From positions 62,001 through 126,000 of the forward strand of contig CAYSVH010000004.1 in assembly GCA_964434425.1 (NCBI GenBank): 64,000 nucleotides of DNA. The letters are read 5' to 3'. This stretch comes from CALMEC01 sp964434425. GTDB taxonomy: Bacteria; Actinomycetota; Thermoleophilia; Miltoncostaeales; Miltoncostaeaceae. This document shows positions 45,005 through 53,710 of the stretch, piece after piece. The notes beneath the pieces are model-generated. The model did not search any database and was not told the origin of the DNA. It saw only the letters and a list, made by a program, of their open reading frames with translations. The stretch's first letter is position 1. Every line of letters starts with the position of its first letter. The position numbers were made by a program, and so were the translations under genes.

Positions 45005-46378
45005 TCAGCGGCTGAGACGTGTGGGTGTCACCGTCCACAGAGGGCTGCGCGTGATGTCGCACCCGTTGTTCGTGAACATGTAGTCGTCGTACCCGGGGTC
45101 CAGCTGGAGGTCTCCCCAATCACGGCCGATGGCGCTGATGATGTCCTTCACCGAGTCCGTGACGTGACCGGTGCCGTCGTGGTGGGGAGCGCAGCTGCGT
45201 GCCGCGCCGAAGAGGTGCGTCATCTCGTGTGCCAGCAGGTACGTTCCCCCGTACGGCCAGGTCGAGTTCAGGCTCGGCACGATCTCGCAGGCGGACTGCC
45301 AGAAGACGGCGCCCTCCGTTGCTCCTCCCGTCCGTCCGGTGGACACCCCGCACGGATGCTGCGACGGGATGCCGGCGTTGATCCAGACCAGGTCGACGAC
45401 CGTCCCCTCCGTGGGCCGCGCCGTGTCCCTCACGTCCGAGAGCACGGCCCCGTGACCGTCGGTGTTGTACTGCGCCGTGGTCTTCGGAAGACGGACGACG
45501 CGGACGTCGATCTGGCCGGACGCGATGCGAATCCAGCGGGGCCGGGCGTTGTTCGCCGTCTGGCGGCCGAACCACGCCGTCACCTCGTCGGCTTCGTTCC
45601 GCATCGCGGCGACGGCACCGGCCGGCTCCTGCTGGTCGCGCGGGACCGCCAGGACGAGCCGGAAGGCGGGTCCCACGTCGACCGTCGGGGTCGGGCCCGA
45701 CGGCGTGGCCGGAGTCGCCGGGCGAGGGGCGACGGGTGTCGCGCCGCGACGGATGTTCTGCGCGTAGATGGTGGGATACCCCGTCACGCCTCGGCACCGT
45801 GACGCGCCGTTGCGGACGCTTCCCGCGGGGAGGATGAGCTTGGCGAACGTGCCCGTCCTCGGGGCGTACGCGAGACGGACACCGGAGTAGGCACGGTGGT
45901 CGGCGTCCGCCAGGATGGCGGCCACCACCCGGCGGGGCCCGACCTTCTGGGCGAACCACGGCAGGCGGCGTGCATCGACCACGCGATCGGTCGTCAGTTC
46001 GACCCGTGGCAGGCGTGAGCGGCCCTGAGGTGTGCGCATGAGCGTGCGAACCCGATCGGTCCCCCGGCGTCGCGCTCCCAGGATCACCTGTCCCTGCTGC
46101 GTGCGGTAGTGGAAGGACGTCCGGCCACTGGTGTCGATCACGCTGTTGAACCGCGGCCGGCTCGGGCAGGCGGCCGGGGCCGGGGCCTGCAGGGTTGATG
46201 CCGCCGACCGCGCGGCAGCGGCCGTCGGACCCGCTCCCGGCCGCTGTGAGGCGGCGTGGGAGGCTCCCACGATCACGACGACGAGTGCCAGGACCGCGAT
46301 CCGTCCCCGGCGTGCCAGGCCTCTGACGAACGCGGGGCGAGGTCGCCGCCGCCCGGCACCGGATGACGGTGCGCTCAC
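45005..46378 (-). CDS. Secreted HExxH zinc-metalloprotease-like protein
   Basis: 457 residues from GTG 46378 (CGGAG seven bases upstream). A signal peptide (RIAVLALVVVIVGASHAA) leads to a secreted protein with a Pro/Thr-rich linker near residue 210-235. The zinc motif is LLAHEMTHLFGA with CAPHHDGTGH about 12 residues on, followed by a Cys/Asn-rich C-terminus (MFTNNGCDITRSPLW). The extended HExxH...HH pattern suggests a zinc peptidase, but no known peptidase family is recognised. Several paired Cys suggest disulfides. Confidence 0.65.
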   Translation of the reverse strand: MSAPSSGAGRRRPRPAFVRGLARRGRIAVLALVVVIVGASHAASQRPGAGPTAAAARSAASTLQAPAPAACPSRPRFNSVIDTSGRTSFHYRTQQGQVILGARRRGTDRVRTLMRTPQGRSRLPRVELTTDRVVDARRLPWFAQKVGPRRVVAAILADADHRAYSGVRLAYAPRTGTFAKLILPAGSVRNGASRCRGVTGYPTIYAQNIRRGATPVAPRPATPATPSGPTPTVDVGPAFRLVLAVPRDQQEPAGAVAAMRNEADEVTAWFGRQTANNARPRWIRIASGQIDVRVVRLPKTTAQYNTDGHGAVLSDVRDTARPTEGTVVDLVWINAGIPSQHPCGVSTGRTGGATEGAVFWQSACEIVPSLNSTWPYGGTYLLAHEMTHLFGAARSCAPHHDGTGHVTDSVKDIISAIGRDWGDLQLDPGYDDYMFTNNGCDITRSPLWTVTPTRLSR

Positions 46379-46656
46379 GTGTGGACTCCGGGGCTTATGG
46401 TCACGGCGCATTCCTCCATGATGTGCTGCGAGTCGCGATCGGACGGTCCGGTCCGAACGGGCGGATCATACGCGATCTCCGAGCCGGCGGGGTCCGTTCC
46501 CCCACGGCGATCGAGATCCGCCGACCGGGAGATCGGGATCGTCATATTGGGACGCAGGCGGCCGAGCCGTGGACGCGCGATGGGGGAACGACGCCGGATC
46601 CTGTGCGGACGTCGATGAGCGCCGCCCGTTTCCGGTCCGGCCGGCTCCGAAAAGCA

Positions 46657-46682
46657 CTTGGGGGGCCCGAAGGCCCCCCAAG
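46657..46682 (-). terminator. Rho-independent terminator of the DUF1097 gene
   Basis: 11-bp perfect stem CTTGGGGGGCC/GGCCCCCCAAG, loop TTCG on the minus strand, followed by TGCTTTTC. Confidence 0.88.
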
Positions 46683-46715
46683 ATGAACCGAAGGACGCGC
46701 GGAGCGTCGGAAGGC

Positions 46716-47384
46716 CTAGGCCTCCTCCGCCGCGGCGGGCTTCGGGGTGAGGGCTGCGGCCAGCTTGGCCGACAGGATGCCCAGGATGGCACCGCAGATC
46801 AGGGTGACCAGGGAGTTGAAGAACACCCAGCCCCAGGTCGTGGAGAGCACACCACCGAAGGCACCGGCTCCGGCCGTTGCCGGGTCACCGAGCGCCTCGA
46901 TGGAGTTGCCGACGCCACCACCGTTGGCGGACCAGCCGTCGAGGCCGGTCGCGATCCACCAGAGGAAGACCGAGGCGAATGCGGGGAAGGTACCGGCGAC
47001 GTAGTACCAGTCGCCGAGGACGAGGACCATCACGAGGATGAAGGCGAAGACGCCCACCCAGAGCGCGATGCCCCAGAAGTCCGGGAAGTCAGCGGTCTTG
47101 AACGACAGACCCATGGTGACAAGAGCGGCGACGGTACCGAAGATGGAGGCCGTCACGATCTTGCCGAACGCGGCGTTGTCACCACCGGCCGCGAAGAACA
47201 TGCCCCAGGCGATGAACGCCGTGGGAAGAATCAGGTGGAAGTTGGACGGAAGTCCGATTCCGATGCCGAGGTCACCGTCCGTCACCCACTGGAACGTGAA
47301 GTTCAGGGAGAACTCCGTCCAGAGAAAAGACAGAACACCAATGACCAGCGCCAGCGGGAAAATAGCCTTAGCGCGAGGACCCAT
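46716..47384 (-). CDS. DUF1097-like membrane protein
   Basis: 222 residues from ATG 47384 with AAGGAG eight bases upstream. Six hydrophobic helices; the first half (GDLGIGIGLPSNFHLILPTA, then FIAWGMFFAAGGDNAAFGKI) resembles DUF1097/YcdZ proteins of unknown function. The last part has an Ala/Pro/Glu tail in the cytoplasm. Followed by a strong terminator. A long upstream region (47385-47629) has TTGACA at 47436-47441 on the minus strand and no other feature seen. Confidence 0.6.
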   Translation of the reverse strand: MGPRAKAIFPLALVIGVLSFLWTEFSLNFTFQWVTDGDLGIGIGLPSNFHLILPTAFIAWGMFFAAGGDNAAFGKIVTASIFGTVAALVTMGLSFKTADFPDFWGIALWVGVFAFILVMVLVLGDWYYVAGTFPAFASVFLWWIATGLDGWSANGGGVGNSIEALGDPATAGAGAFGGVLSTTWGWVFFNSLVTLICGAILGILSAKLAAALTPKPAAAEEA

Positions 47385-47629
47385 TGAGTCGACTCCTTGG
47401 AGAGATAAGCAAGGTCAACGCGGTCGAAGAGAACATGTCAACAGAACTGGTTTGACCGCGCGACACCCCGGATTGGGGTGATCGTGACATTCGACATCGT
47501 CCGGGCAGTTTCCCCCTTCCCGAACCGACGTGAACCAGCTGTCCCGGTGGCACTGCCACCCCCCAAACGCGTGATGCGCTCAGAAGACTACGCACATCCG
47601 GGACTTGGTTGCAAGCGTCGCAAGCTTTC

Positions 47630-48580
47630 TCATACAGATCGCGAGACGTCGAGGAGCCCGCATACTGCGGATGCCAGCGCCCTCGGGGAATGCCGGACGA
47701 CCTCCCCCTCCTCCGCGAGAGAGTGCGTCACGATACGAATATCCATGTCGTGGAAGGCCGTTTCATCGACGATGACCGGTTCCTGGGACTGCGCCGCGTA
47801 GCGCGCCAGAGGGCCGGCGTCGATCGGGCCCTCGTGCAGCACGGCGGTGTCAAGTGCCCCGTCAGTGGCGCCCCAGACGGCGCGGACGTGCGCAGCGGCG
47901 TCGAAGCCCCCGGTCTCGCCCGGCTGGGTCATGACGTTGCCGATGTAGACCCGCTGCGCCCGCGTGCGACGGAGGGCGTCGACGATCTCGGGGATCGCGA
48001 GATGCGGGAGGACGCTCGTGAACAGGCTCCCCGGCCCGAGGAGGACCATGTCGGCGTTGAGGAGGGCGTCGACCGCGGGGGGGTAGGCCGTGGGCACGGG
48101 GTCGAGCCAGACGCGGCGACATGCGCCCGCGCCGGATCCGATCTGCGTCTCTCCGCACACGACCTCACCGCTGTCGCGCTCGGCCCAGAGGCGCACGTGA
48201 TCGAGCGTGGTGGGCAGGACGCGGCCGTTGATCTTGAGTACGCGCGAGCACTCCTCGATGGCACGGTCGAAGCTTCCCGTCACCTCCGCCAGGGCGACGA
48301 GGAAGAGGTTCCCGAAGGGGTGGCCGGCCAGGTCGCCGTCCACGAAGCGGTGCTGGAAGAGGGTCCCCATCAGCGATTCGTCGGCGGCGAGGGCGACGAG
48401 GCAGTTGCGGATGTCGCCGGGGGGCAGCACCCCGAGCTCGCGTCGCAGGCGACCGGACGAACCGCCGTCGTCGGCCACGGTGACGATGGCCGTGATGTCG
48501 CAGTCCTCCGCCTTCAGCGCCCGGAGGAGGTTCGAGAGGCCGGTGCCGCCCCCCAGGGCGACGATGTGCGGGCGCGGCAT
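47630..48580 (-). CDS. yvcK: Gluconeogenesis factor YvcK/CofD-like
   Basis: 316 residues. VALGGGTGLSNLLRALK at the N-terminus binds a UDP-sugar or similar nucleotide in the family; TVADDGGSSGRLRRELG, PPGDIRNCLVALA and LLGPGSLFTSVLPHL are family motifs. In Bacillus and mycobacteria it affects carbon use and cell-wall synthesis. ATG directly follows the rapZ stop. whiA, which usually follows, is not seen. Confidence 0.92.
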   Translation of the reverse strand: MPRPHIVALGGGTGLSNLLRALKAEDCDITAIVTVADDGGSSGRLRRELGVLPPGDIRNCLVALAADESLMGTLFQHRFVDGDLAGHPFGNLFLVALAEVTGSFDRAIEECSRVLKINGRVLPTTLDHVRLWAERDSGEVVCGETQIGSGAGACRRVWLDPVPTAYPPAVDALLNADMVLLGPGSLFTSVLPHLAIPEIVDALRRTRAQRVYIGNVMTQPGETGGFDAAAHVRAVWGATDGALDTAVLHEGPIDAGPLARYAAQSQEPVIVDETAFHDMDIRIVTHSLAEEGEVVRHSPRALASAVCGLLDVSRSV

Positions 48581-49468
48581 TTAGCGAGCGCCTTCGGGTG
48601 CGTCGAGCTGGGGGCGCGACGGACGGTGGAGGTGCCGGTGGTCGACGGTGGCGTCGTATCCCATCTCCCGGTAGCGCTCGCACGTCATCTCGGCGAGGCG
48701 CACGCTGCGGTGACGGCCTCCGGTGCATCCGAAGCCCACGACGAGGTGCCGCTTCCCCTCCTCCGCGTAGGCGGGCAGAAGGAAGTCGAGCAGGTCGTTG
48801 AGCTTGGCGACGAAGGTGTCCCAGCCGTCGACCTGCTCGAGGAACCGGATGACGGGTTCGTCCTTACCGGTCAGCTCGCTGAGTCCGGGTTCGTAGAACG
48901 GATTGGCCAGGAACCGCACGTCGAACACCAGGTCCACGTCCGGCGGGAGGCCGTGCTTGAAGCCGAACGACAGGAACGAGATCGACAGCCGCGATCCGGG
49001 CGCGACCCCGGTGGCCTCGCCGAGCTGGCGACGGAGATCCCAGATGTTCAGGTTCGAGGTGTCGATGACCACGTCGGCGCGGTCGCGCAGCGGTTCGAGC
49101 AGCTCGCGCTCGTTGCTGATGCCGTCGAGCACTCCACCGCTTCCGGATACGGGATGGCGGCGGCGGGTCTCGCGGAAGCGGTTGAGGAGCGTGTCGACCG
49201 ACGCCTCGAGGAAGATGACGCGCAGATCGACGTCGTCGCGCGCGTCGAGTTCGTTCAGGATCCGCAGCAGCGGTGTGAACAGATGGCGCCCCCGGACGTC
49301 GCACACGACGGCGACACGCGCCAGGTTGGTGCCCTCGAGTCCGGCGATGTCGACGAGCGCGGGGATCATGCGCGGCGGGATGTTGTCGATGCAGAACCAG
49401 CCGTCGTCCTCGAAGGCGCTCATGGCCTGGCTCTTGCCCGCCCCGCTCATGCCGGTGATGACCGTCAG
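48581..49468 (-). CDS. rapZ: RapZ/YvcJ-family nucleotide-binding protein
   Basis: 295 residues if translation starts at CTG 49468. The Walker A reads TGMSGAGKS, and its first Gly lies before the nearest ATG (49450), so the ATG start would damage the P-loop. The CTG overlaps the uvrC stop as CTGA, an analogue of the common ATGA junction. DDGWFCIDNIPP, FLEASVDTLLNRFRETRRRHP and GFGCTGGRHRSV complete the family. It binds GTP/ATP and, in E. coli, an RNA. Confidence 0.9.
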   Translation of the reverse strand: MTVITGMSGAGKSQAMSAFEDDGWFCIDNIPPRMIPALVDIAGLEGTNLARVAVVCDVRGRHLFTPLLRILNELDARDDVDLRVIFLEASVDTLLNRFRETRRRHPVSGSGGVLDGISNERELLEPLRDRADVVIDTSNLNIWDLRRQLGEATGVAPGSRLSISFLSFGFKHGLPPDVDLVFDVRFLANPFYEPGLSELTGKDEPVIRFLEQVDGWDTFVAKLNDLLDFLLPAYAEEGKRHLVVGFGCTGGRHRSVRLAEMTCERYREMGYDATVDHRHLHRPSRPQLDAPEGAR

Positions 49469-51387
49469 CTCGATGCGATCTCCTCCTCGGTGAGGACTCC
49501 GACGCCGTCCGGCGACGTCGTCTTGTGAAGTCTGTCGTAGACCTCCTGCGCCACCCTACGTGGCAGGCCCGGCACCCCGGCGATCTCCTCCGCCGATGCC
49601 TTGAGGAAGCGTTCAGGACTTCCGAAGTGCTTGAGGATGGCCGCGCGACGGGCGGGACCGATCCCCGGCAACGAATCGAGCACGCTTCCGGTCGCTCCAC
49701 GCTCACGCCGCCCGCGATGGTTCTTCAGCGCGAAGCGGTGTGCCTCGTCCCGGATCGCCTTCAGGACGCGCATGCCCGCCGAGTGTTCGTCCATGGGGAC
49801 GGGAGCGCTCTGACCCGGCAGGTACACCTCCTCGTAGCGCTTGGCCAGCGATGCGATGGGGATGTCCTCCGCGCCGGCCTCCTCCAGTCCGTGGATGGCC
49901 GCCGCCAGCTGGCCCTTGCCCCCGTCGATGAGGACCAGACCGGGTCGCCGCGAGAACGAGGGGTCCGTGTCGCGGGCGACGTAGCGCCGGAACCGGCGGG
50001 TGATGGCCTCCTCGATCCGGGCGAAATCGTCGGGGCCGCCGTCGATGCGGGTGGAGAACGTGCGGTAGTGCGCCTTGAGCGGTGCTCCGTGCTCGAACAC
50101 CACCATCGACGCGACGGTGTGGGAGGCACCCAGATTGCTGATGTCGTAGCACTCGATCCGCACCGGCGGTGCCGGCAGGTCGAGTGCCTCCTGCAGTTCG
50201 GCCAATGCGTCGCGTCGACGGGCGACGGCCGCCTCGTGGCGGCGTCGATCCTGGTCGACCGCGAAGGTGGCGTTGCGCTCGGCGAGCTCGAGGAGGCGTC
50301 GCTTGTCGCCCCTCTCGGCGTGCCGGACCTCGACCCGTCGTCCGCGCCGGGACGTCAGGAGCTCGGTGAGTGCGGGGGTGTCGGCGCCCCTCGGGACGAT
50401 CACGAGCGGCGGGATGACCATGGCGAGCGTGTAGTACTCGATCGCGAACGCCTCGACGATGGCCGCGGCGTCGTCCTCTCCGGAGAGTTCGAGGTGGAAC
50501 GACTGCCGGTCCTGCATGACCCCGTCCCGGACCTGGAGCACCTGCACGTTGGCGGCGTCGCCCTCGGTCGCCAGGCCGATGACGTCCATGGTGCCGAGGG
50601 ACTCGCCCTTCGCGAGCTGGCGTTCCATGAGGTGTCGCACGGCGGCCAGGCGGTTGCGGTGGATGGCGGCCTGCTCGAACCGCTGTTCCTCGGCCGCGGC
50701 GCGCATCTCCTCCTCGAGCTCGCGTTCGAGGCCGCGGTAGCGCCCCGAGAGGAAGGCGATGATCTGCTCGATCAGGTGCGCGTAGTCCTCCCTGCTGATC
50801 TCACCGATACACGGGGCAAGGCACCGCTTGATGTGGAAGTCGAGACACGGAACGCCGCTGGAGCGACCGGGTTCCGGCCCCTCACACGGACGCGACGGAA
50901 AGATGCGCGCGAGGGCGTTCAGCGTCTCGCGGGTCTTCGCCGCGTTGGAGAACGGTCCGAAGTAGACACGCCCCCGTCGGTGGCGCTCGCGGGTGAAGTA
51001 CACCCGCGGGTACTCCTCGTCCATGCTGATCGCGATGTACGGGTAGCTCTTGTCGTCCCGCAGCCGGATGTTGAACGGAGGACGGTGGCGCTTGATGAGG
51101 TTGGCCTCGAGGATGAGCGCCTCGCTCTCGCTGGAGGTGACCATGACCTCGACGCGGTCGATGTGCTCCACCATCTCGCCCGTGCGCGCATGCGCGTCGG
51201 GGCGGGGGCGCAGCGAGGCGGGGTCCTTCGGGCTGAGGGGCGCCCGGAAGTACGACAGCACCCGCTTTCGCAGCGATTTCGCCTTCCCCACGTAGAGGAC
51301 CGCGTCCGCGTCATCGCGATAGACGTACACGCCCGGCCGATCCGGCAGGGCCGCGAGCTGCGCACGGATCTGAGGGTTCGCGGCCAT
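49465..51387 (-). CDS. uvrC: Excinuclease ABC subunit C
   Basis: 640 residues from ATG 51387; codons upstream are open but non-coding. GIY-YIG domain (PDRPGVYVYRDDADAVLYVG) makes the 3' incision; a UVR segment lies in ELEEEMRAAAEEQRFEQAA; the RNase H-like domain with ECYDISNLG, LVLIDGGKGQL makes the 5' incision; a C-terminal HhH2 pair (LPGIGPARRAAIL, VPGLPRRVAQEVY) binds DNA. First gene of uvrC-rapZ-yvcK with a leaderless -10. Confidence 0.95.
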   Translation of the reverse strand: MAANPQIRAQLAALPDRPGVYVYRDDADAVLYVGKAKSLRKRVLSYFRAPLSPKDPASLRPRPDAHARTGEMVEHIDRVEVMVTSSESEALILEANLIKRHRPPFNIRLRDDKSYPYIAISMDEEYPRVYFTRERHRRGRVYFGPFSNAAKTRETLNALARIFPSRPCEGPEPGRSSGVPCLDFHIKRCLAPCIGEISREDYAHLIEQIIAFLSGRYRGLERELEEEMRAAAEEQRFEQAAIHRNRLAAVRHLMERQLAKGESLGTMDVIGLATEGDAANVQVLQVRDGVMQDRQSFHLELSGEDDAAAIVEAFAIEYYTLAMVIPPLVIVPRGADTPALTELLTSRRGRRVEVRHAERGDKRRLLELAERNATFAVDQDRRRHEAAVARRRDALAELQEALDLPAPPVRIECYDISNLGASHTVASMVVFEHGAPLKAHYRTFSTRIDGGPDDFARIEEAITRRFRRYVARDTDPSFSRRPGLVLIDGGKGQLAAAIHGLEEAGAEDIPIASLAKRYEEVYLPGQSAPVPMDEHSAGMRVLKAIRDEAHRFALKNHRGRRERGATGSVLDSLPGIGPARRAAILKHFGSPERFLKASAEEIAGVPGLPRRVAQEVYDRLHKTTSPDGVGVLTEEEIASS

Positions 51388-51393
51388 CCACCG

Positions 51394-51399
51394 AGTATA
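51394..51399 (-). promoter_or_regulatory. Leaderless -10 element (TATACT) of uvrC
   Basis: TATACT on the minus strand ends six bases before the uvrC ATG; no ribosome binding site. Confidence 0.5.
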
Positions 51400-51598
51400 G
51401 GTCCATCGCCCGGATCCACGGCACCCCACCGATTCGCGCCGATGGGCCCGGCCGGCATGCCGCCGGCACCCCGTCGGACGCCCTCCCCGGCGTTGCCGTC
51501 CACCGCCGATAGGGCAGGCCGTCCCCGTCCACGCACCCCGGCGACGTCCACCGGGTGTCATACGGACCCTCCCCGGCCGGACGCAGGTGCCGGACTCG

Positions 51599-52966
51599 TC
51601 AGACGAGCTTGCCATCGATCCTCACCAGTTCGACCGTCGCCCCGCCCTCACCCGGCGACGCCAGCGTCGGATCGCCGGCCATCGCCATGATCCGTGCCAC
51701 GTAGGCCCGGGTCTCGCGAAAGGGCGGGACGCCGCCGTACCGCTCGACGTTGCCCGGCCCGGCGTTGTAGGCGGCGAGCGCGAGCGGGATGGAGCCGAAC
51801 CGCCGCAGATGCATCCCCAGGTATCGCCCCGCCGCCGGGATCGCCTGCTCCGGATCGAAGGGGTCGGCGAGACCCATTCCGCGGGCCGTGCCGGGCATGA
51901 ACTGGGCGATCCCCCGCGCCCCCGCAGGGCTCACCGCCCGCGGGTTGAAGCCGGACTCCTGACGCAGGAGGGAGGCGAGCACCACCGGCGGTACGCCGCC
52001 CTGCCGTGCGCCGATGAGAATGAGATCGCGGTACCGGGCGGGTGTCCACTCGGGCAGTGACGCCGCACCCGGACCGACGCCGGCGCCATCCCGTGGAGAT
52101 GCGGTGGGTGTCGACAGCCGATGCTGACCGCTCTCGACGACGTCGTCGAGAGCGGTGCCGCACCCGGGGCGATAGCCGAAATGCCATGGCTCCCAGGAAT
52201 AACGCTGCACGAATCCGAAGAGCGTCGCGTAGCGGCTCAGCCAGTCCCAGGCTCCCGGTGTGCCCGCGATGTCGAGCTCGGTGGCCTCCCGGTGACGACT
52301 GCGACCGGGCGGGGCCACCCACTTGGGATCGGGGTTGCGACGGAAGAGGACCGCCTGCTCGGCATCCGAGCGGTACCCGCTGTTCACGACGAGGCGAACA
52401 CCCGCACGGGCGGCCGCGGCGTGCATGCGGTCGAACGCCGCGGCCACCGCCGGGCAGGTCGGCTTGCCGTCGCGGTAGACGAGCGGGCCGCGGTACTCGC
52501 CGCGGCGTGGACCGTCATCCGTTTCGGGAAGTCCTCCCGTACCCGCGCGTATCTCGGCGCGAGCAGACGCGCGCAGGCGGGTGGATGCCGGCCCCGGGCC
52601 CTCGACCGTCACCTGGACCGACGTGGGGGGCCAGTGATCGTCGCCGGCGAACGTCAGTAGGACAAGAGCCGCGCCGTTCGCATGCGCCAGCCCGGCGGCG
52701 CGTTGACGTAGCGAACGTCGCCACGCCGTCCGCTCGCCGGGTTCGTGCGCCGCGATCCGGACCAGGTCGTCCCGGATGAGACGTCCGGCCTGCACGGCCG
52801 TGAGGTCGGCCGCGGTCTGGGCGACCGCTTTCGCGGTGTGCGCTCGTCCGAACATGAACACGACGGCGCTGAGGAACATCAGCAGCAGGCCGAACCCGAT
52901 CACGACCGGCGCCGCCTGGCCGGCCTCGGATGCCGCTCGCCCACGGGGCCGGACCGGTCGCTTCAT
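51599..52966 (-). CDS. TadG/TadE-like anchor fused to VanY peptidase and lytic transglycosylase
   Basis: 455 residues. Residues 1-45 are a Tad-pilin-like N-terminus (basic, EAGQAAPVVIGFGLLLMFLS, then a TM helix). A linker follows, then a VanY D,D-carboxypeptidase domain (about 160-265): NSGYRSDAEQAVLF, SRHREATELD (H225, D232) and EPWH (E259, H262). After about 40 residues comes a soluble lytic transglycosylase domain (about 310-430) with LLRQESGFNP (catalytic E337), ARGIAQFMP and AAYNAGPGNV. Overlaps the upstream TadE-like gene (ATGA). Such a fusion may cut peptidoglycan around a pilus or secretion system. Confidence 0.8.
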   Translation of the reverse strand: MKRPVRPRGRAASEAGQAAPVVIGFGLLLMFLSAVVFMFGRAHTAKAVAQTAADLTAVQAGRLIRDDLVRIAAHEPGERTAWRRSLRQRAAGLAHANGAALVLLTFAGDDHWPPTSVQVTVEGPGPASTRLRASARAEIRAGTGGLPETDDGPRRGEYRGPLVYRDGKPTCPAVAAAFDRMHAAAARAGVRLVVNSGYRSDAEQAVLFRRNPDPKWVAPPGRSRHREATELDIAGTPGAWDWLSRYATLFGFVQRYSWEPWHFGYRPGCGTALDDVVESGQHRLSTPTASPRDGAGVGPGAASLPEWTPARYRDLILIGARQGGVPPVVLASLLRQESGFNPRAVSPAGARGIAQFMPGTARGMGLADPFDPEQAIPAAGRYLGMHLRRFGSIPLALAAYNAGPGNVERYGGVPPFRETRAYVARIMAMAGDPTLASPGEGGATVELVRIDGKLV

Positions 52967-53220
52967 GGGACGTCGATCCGGGCGCGCGCGGTGATGACCA
53001 TCCTCCGGGATCCCGGAAGAAGGAACGGCACGGCCTGCCGCACGCTGACGACGCCCGTGCCGCCGGTGTGCGCGAGCGCCCTCGCACGCACCTCCTCGTT
53101 GGCCATGAGGGAACCCCGCACGAGGACCGCGAGCTGCCATGCGATCACCACGACCAGCGCGATGAGCGGCACGACGGCGATGGCCTCGACGGCGGCCTGT
53201 CCCCCCTGGCGGCCCTTCAT
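52963..53220 (-). CDS. TadE-like pseudopilin
   Basis: 85 residues from ATG 53220, overlapping its neighbours at both ends. GGQAAVEAIAVVPLIALVVV is the TadE-type prepilin-like N-terminal helix with the Glu at position +5 relative to a Gly-Gly-Gln site. The short C-terminal part (VRARALAHTGGTGVVSVRQA) is extracytoplasmic. Middle gene of a three-gene operon with the TadG-like fusion. Confidence 0.7.
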   Translation of the reverse strand: MKGRQGGQAAVEAIAVVPLIALVVVIAWQLAVLVRGSLMANEEVRARALAHTGGTGVVSVRQAVPFLLPGSRRMVITARARIDVP

Positions 53221-53564
53221 CCGTCGACCTCCTGGGAACCGTCGACCGTGCCCAGGCCGCCCAGCCATGGCAGCACTGACGGTATGGCCAGGCGGACACG
53301 GACGCGTGTGCGGCCACCGGGTTCGGTGACCCGGGTGATGGAAGCGCGCCTGGCGAGGCGATCGGGGAGCACGGCCAGCGCCGCCCGCTCCACCGGCGCC
53401 CGGACCGACCCCGCCCGCGCCGCGACCCGGGCCGCGCTCTGCGCCGTCTGCCACGTGTGCGCGGCGACGATGGCCTGCCAGCCGATGAGGACGAGCAATG
53501 CGAGTCCCATCGCGACGCCGATGGTCTCGACCCCTGCCTGCCCCGTCTGTCGGGTCTCATTCAC
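53217..53564 (-). CDS. TadE-like pseudopilin
   Basis: 115 residues from ATG 53564. GQAGVETIGVAMGLALLVLI is a TadE-like helix following TGQAGVE; the rest is an Arg/Val/Ala-rich beta domain (ARAGSVRAPVERAALAVLPD). First gene of the operon. No TadA ATPase, TadB/C platform or prepilin peptidase is visible in the window. Confidence 0.68.
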   Translation of the reverse strand: MNETRQTGQAGVETIGVAMGLALLVLIGWQAIVAAHTWQTAQSAARVAARAGSVRAPVERAALAVLPDRLARRASITRVTEPGGRTRVRVRLAIPSVLPWLGGLGTVDGSQEVDG

Positions 53565-53710
53565 GCGTCCGACACTAGGCCGGGACGTGTGAACGGTTAC
53601 GCGATCAGCGTGTCAACTCCGTGACGCGGTGGTAACGGACGCAGACGTCCGAGCATGCCGTGGCGTGAACCTCCGCCGGCGGGTCTCACGACCTCCGCCG
53701 GCCACGCCGA

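Noticed and set aside
47609..49528. Long plus-strand open frame of over 600 codons
   Set aside because: It lies opposite yvcK and rapZ, whose protein families are clear; the plus frame is an Asp/Arg/Glu-rich shadow of high-GC codon bias.
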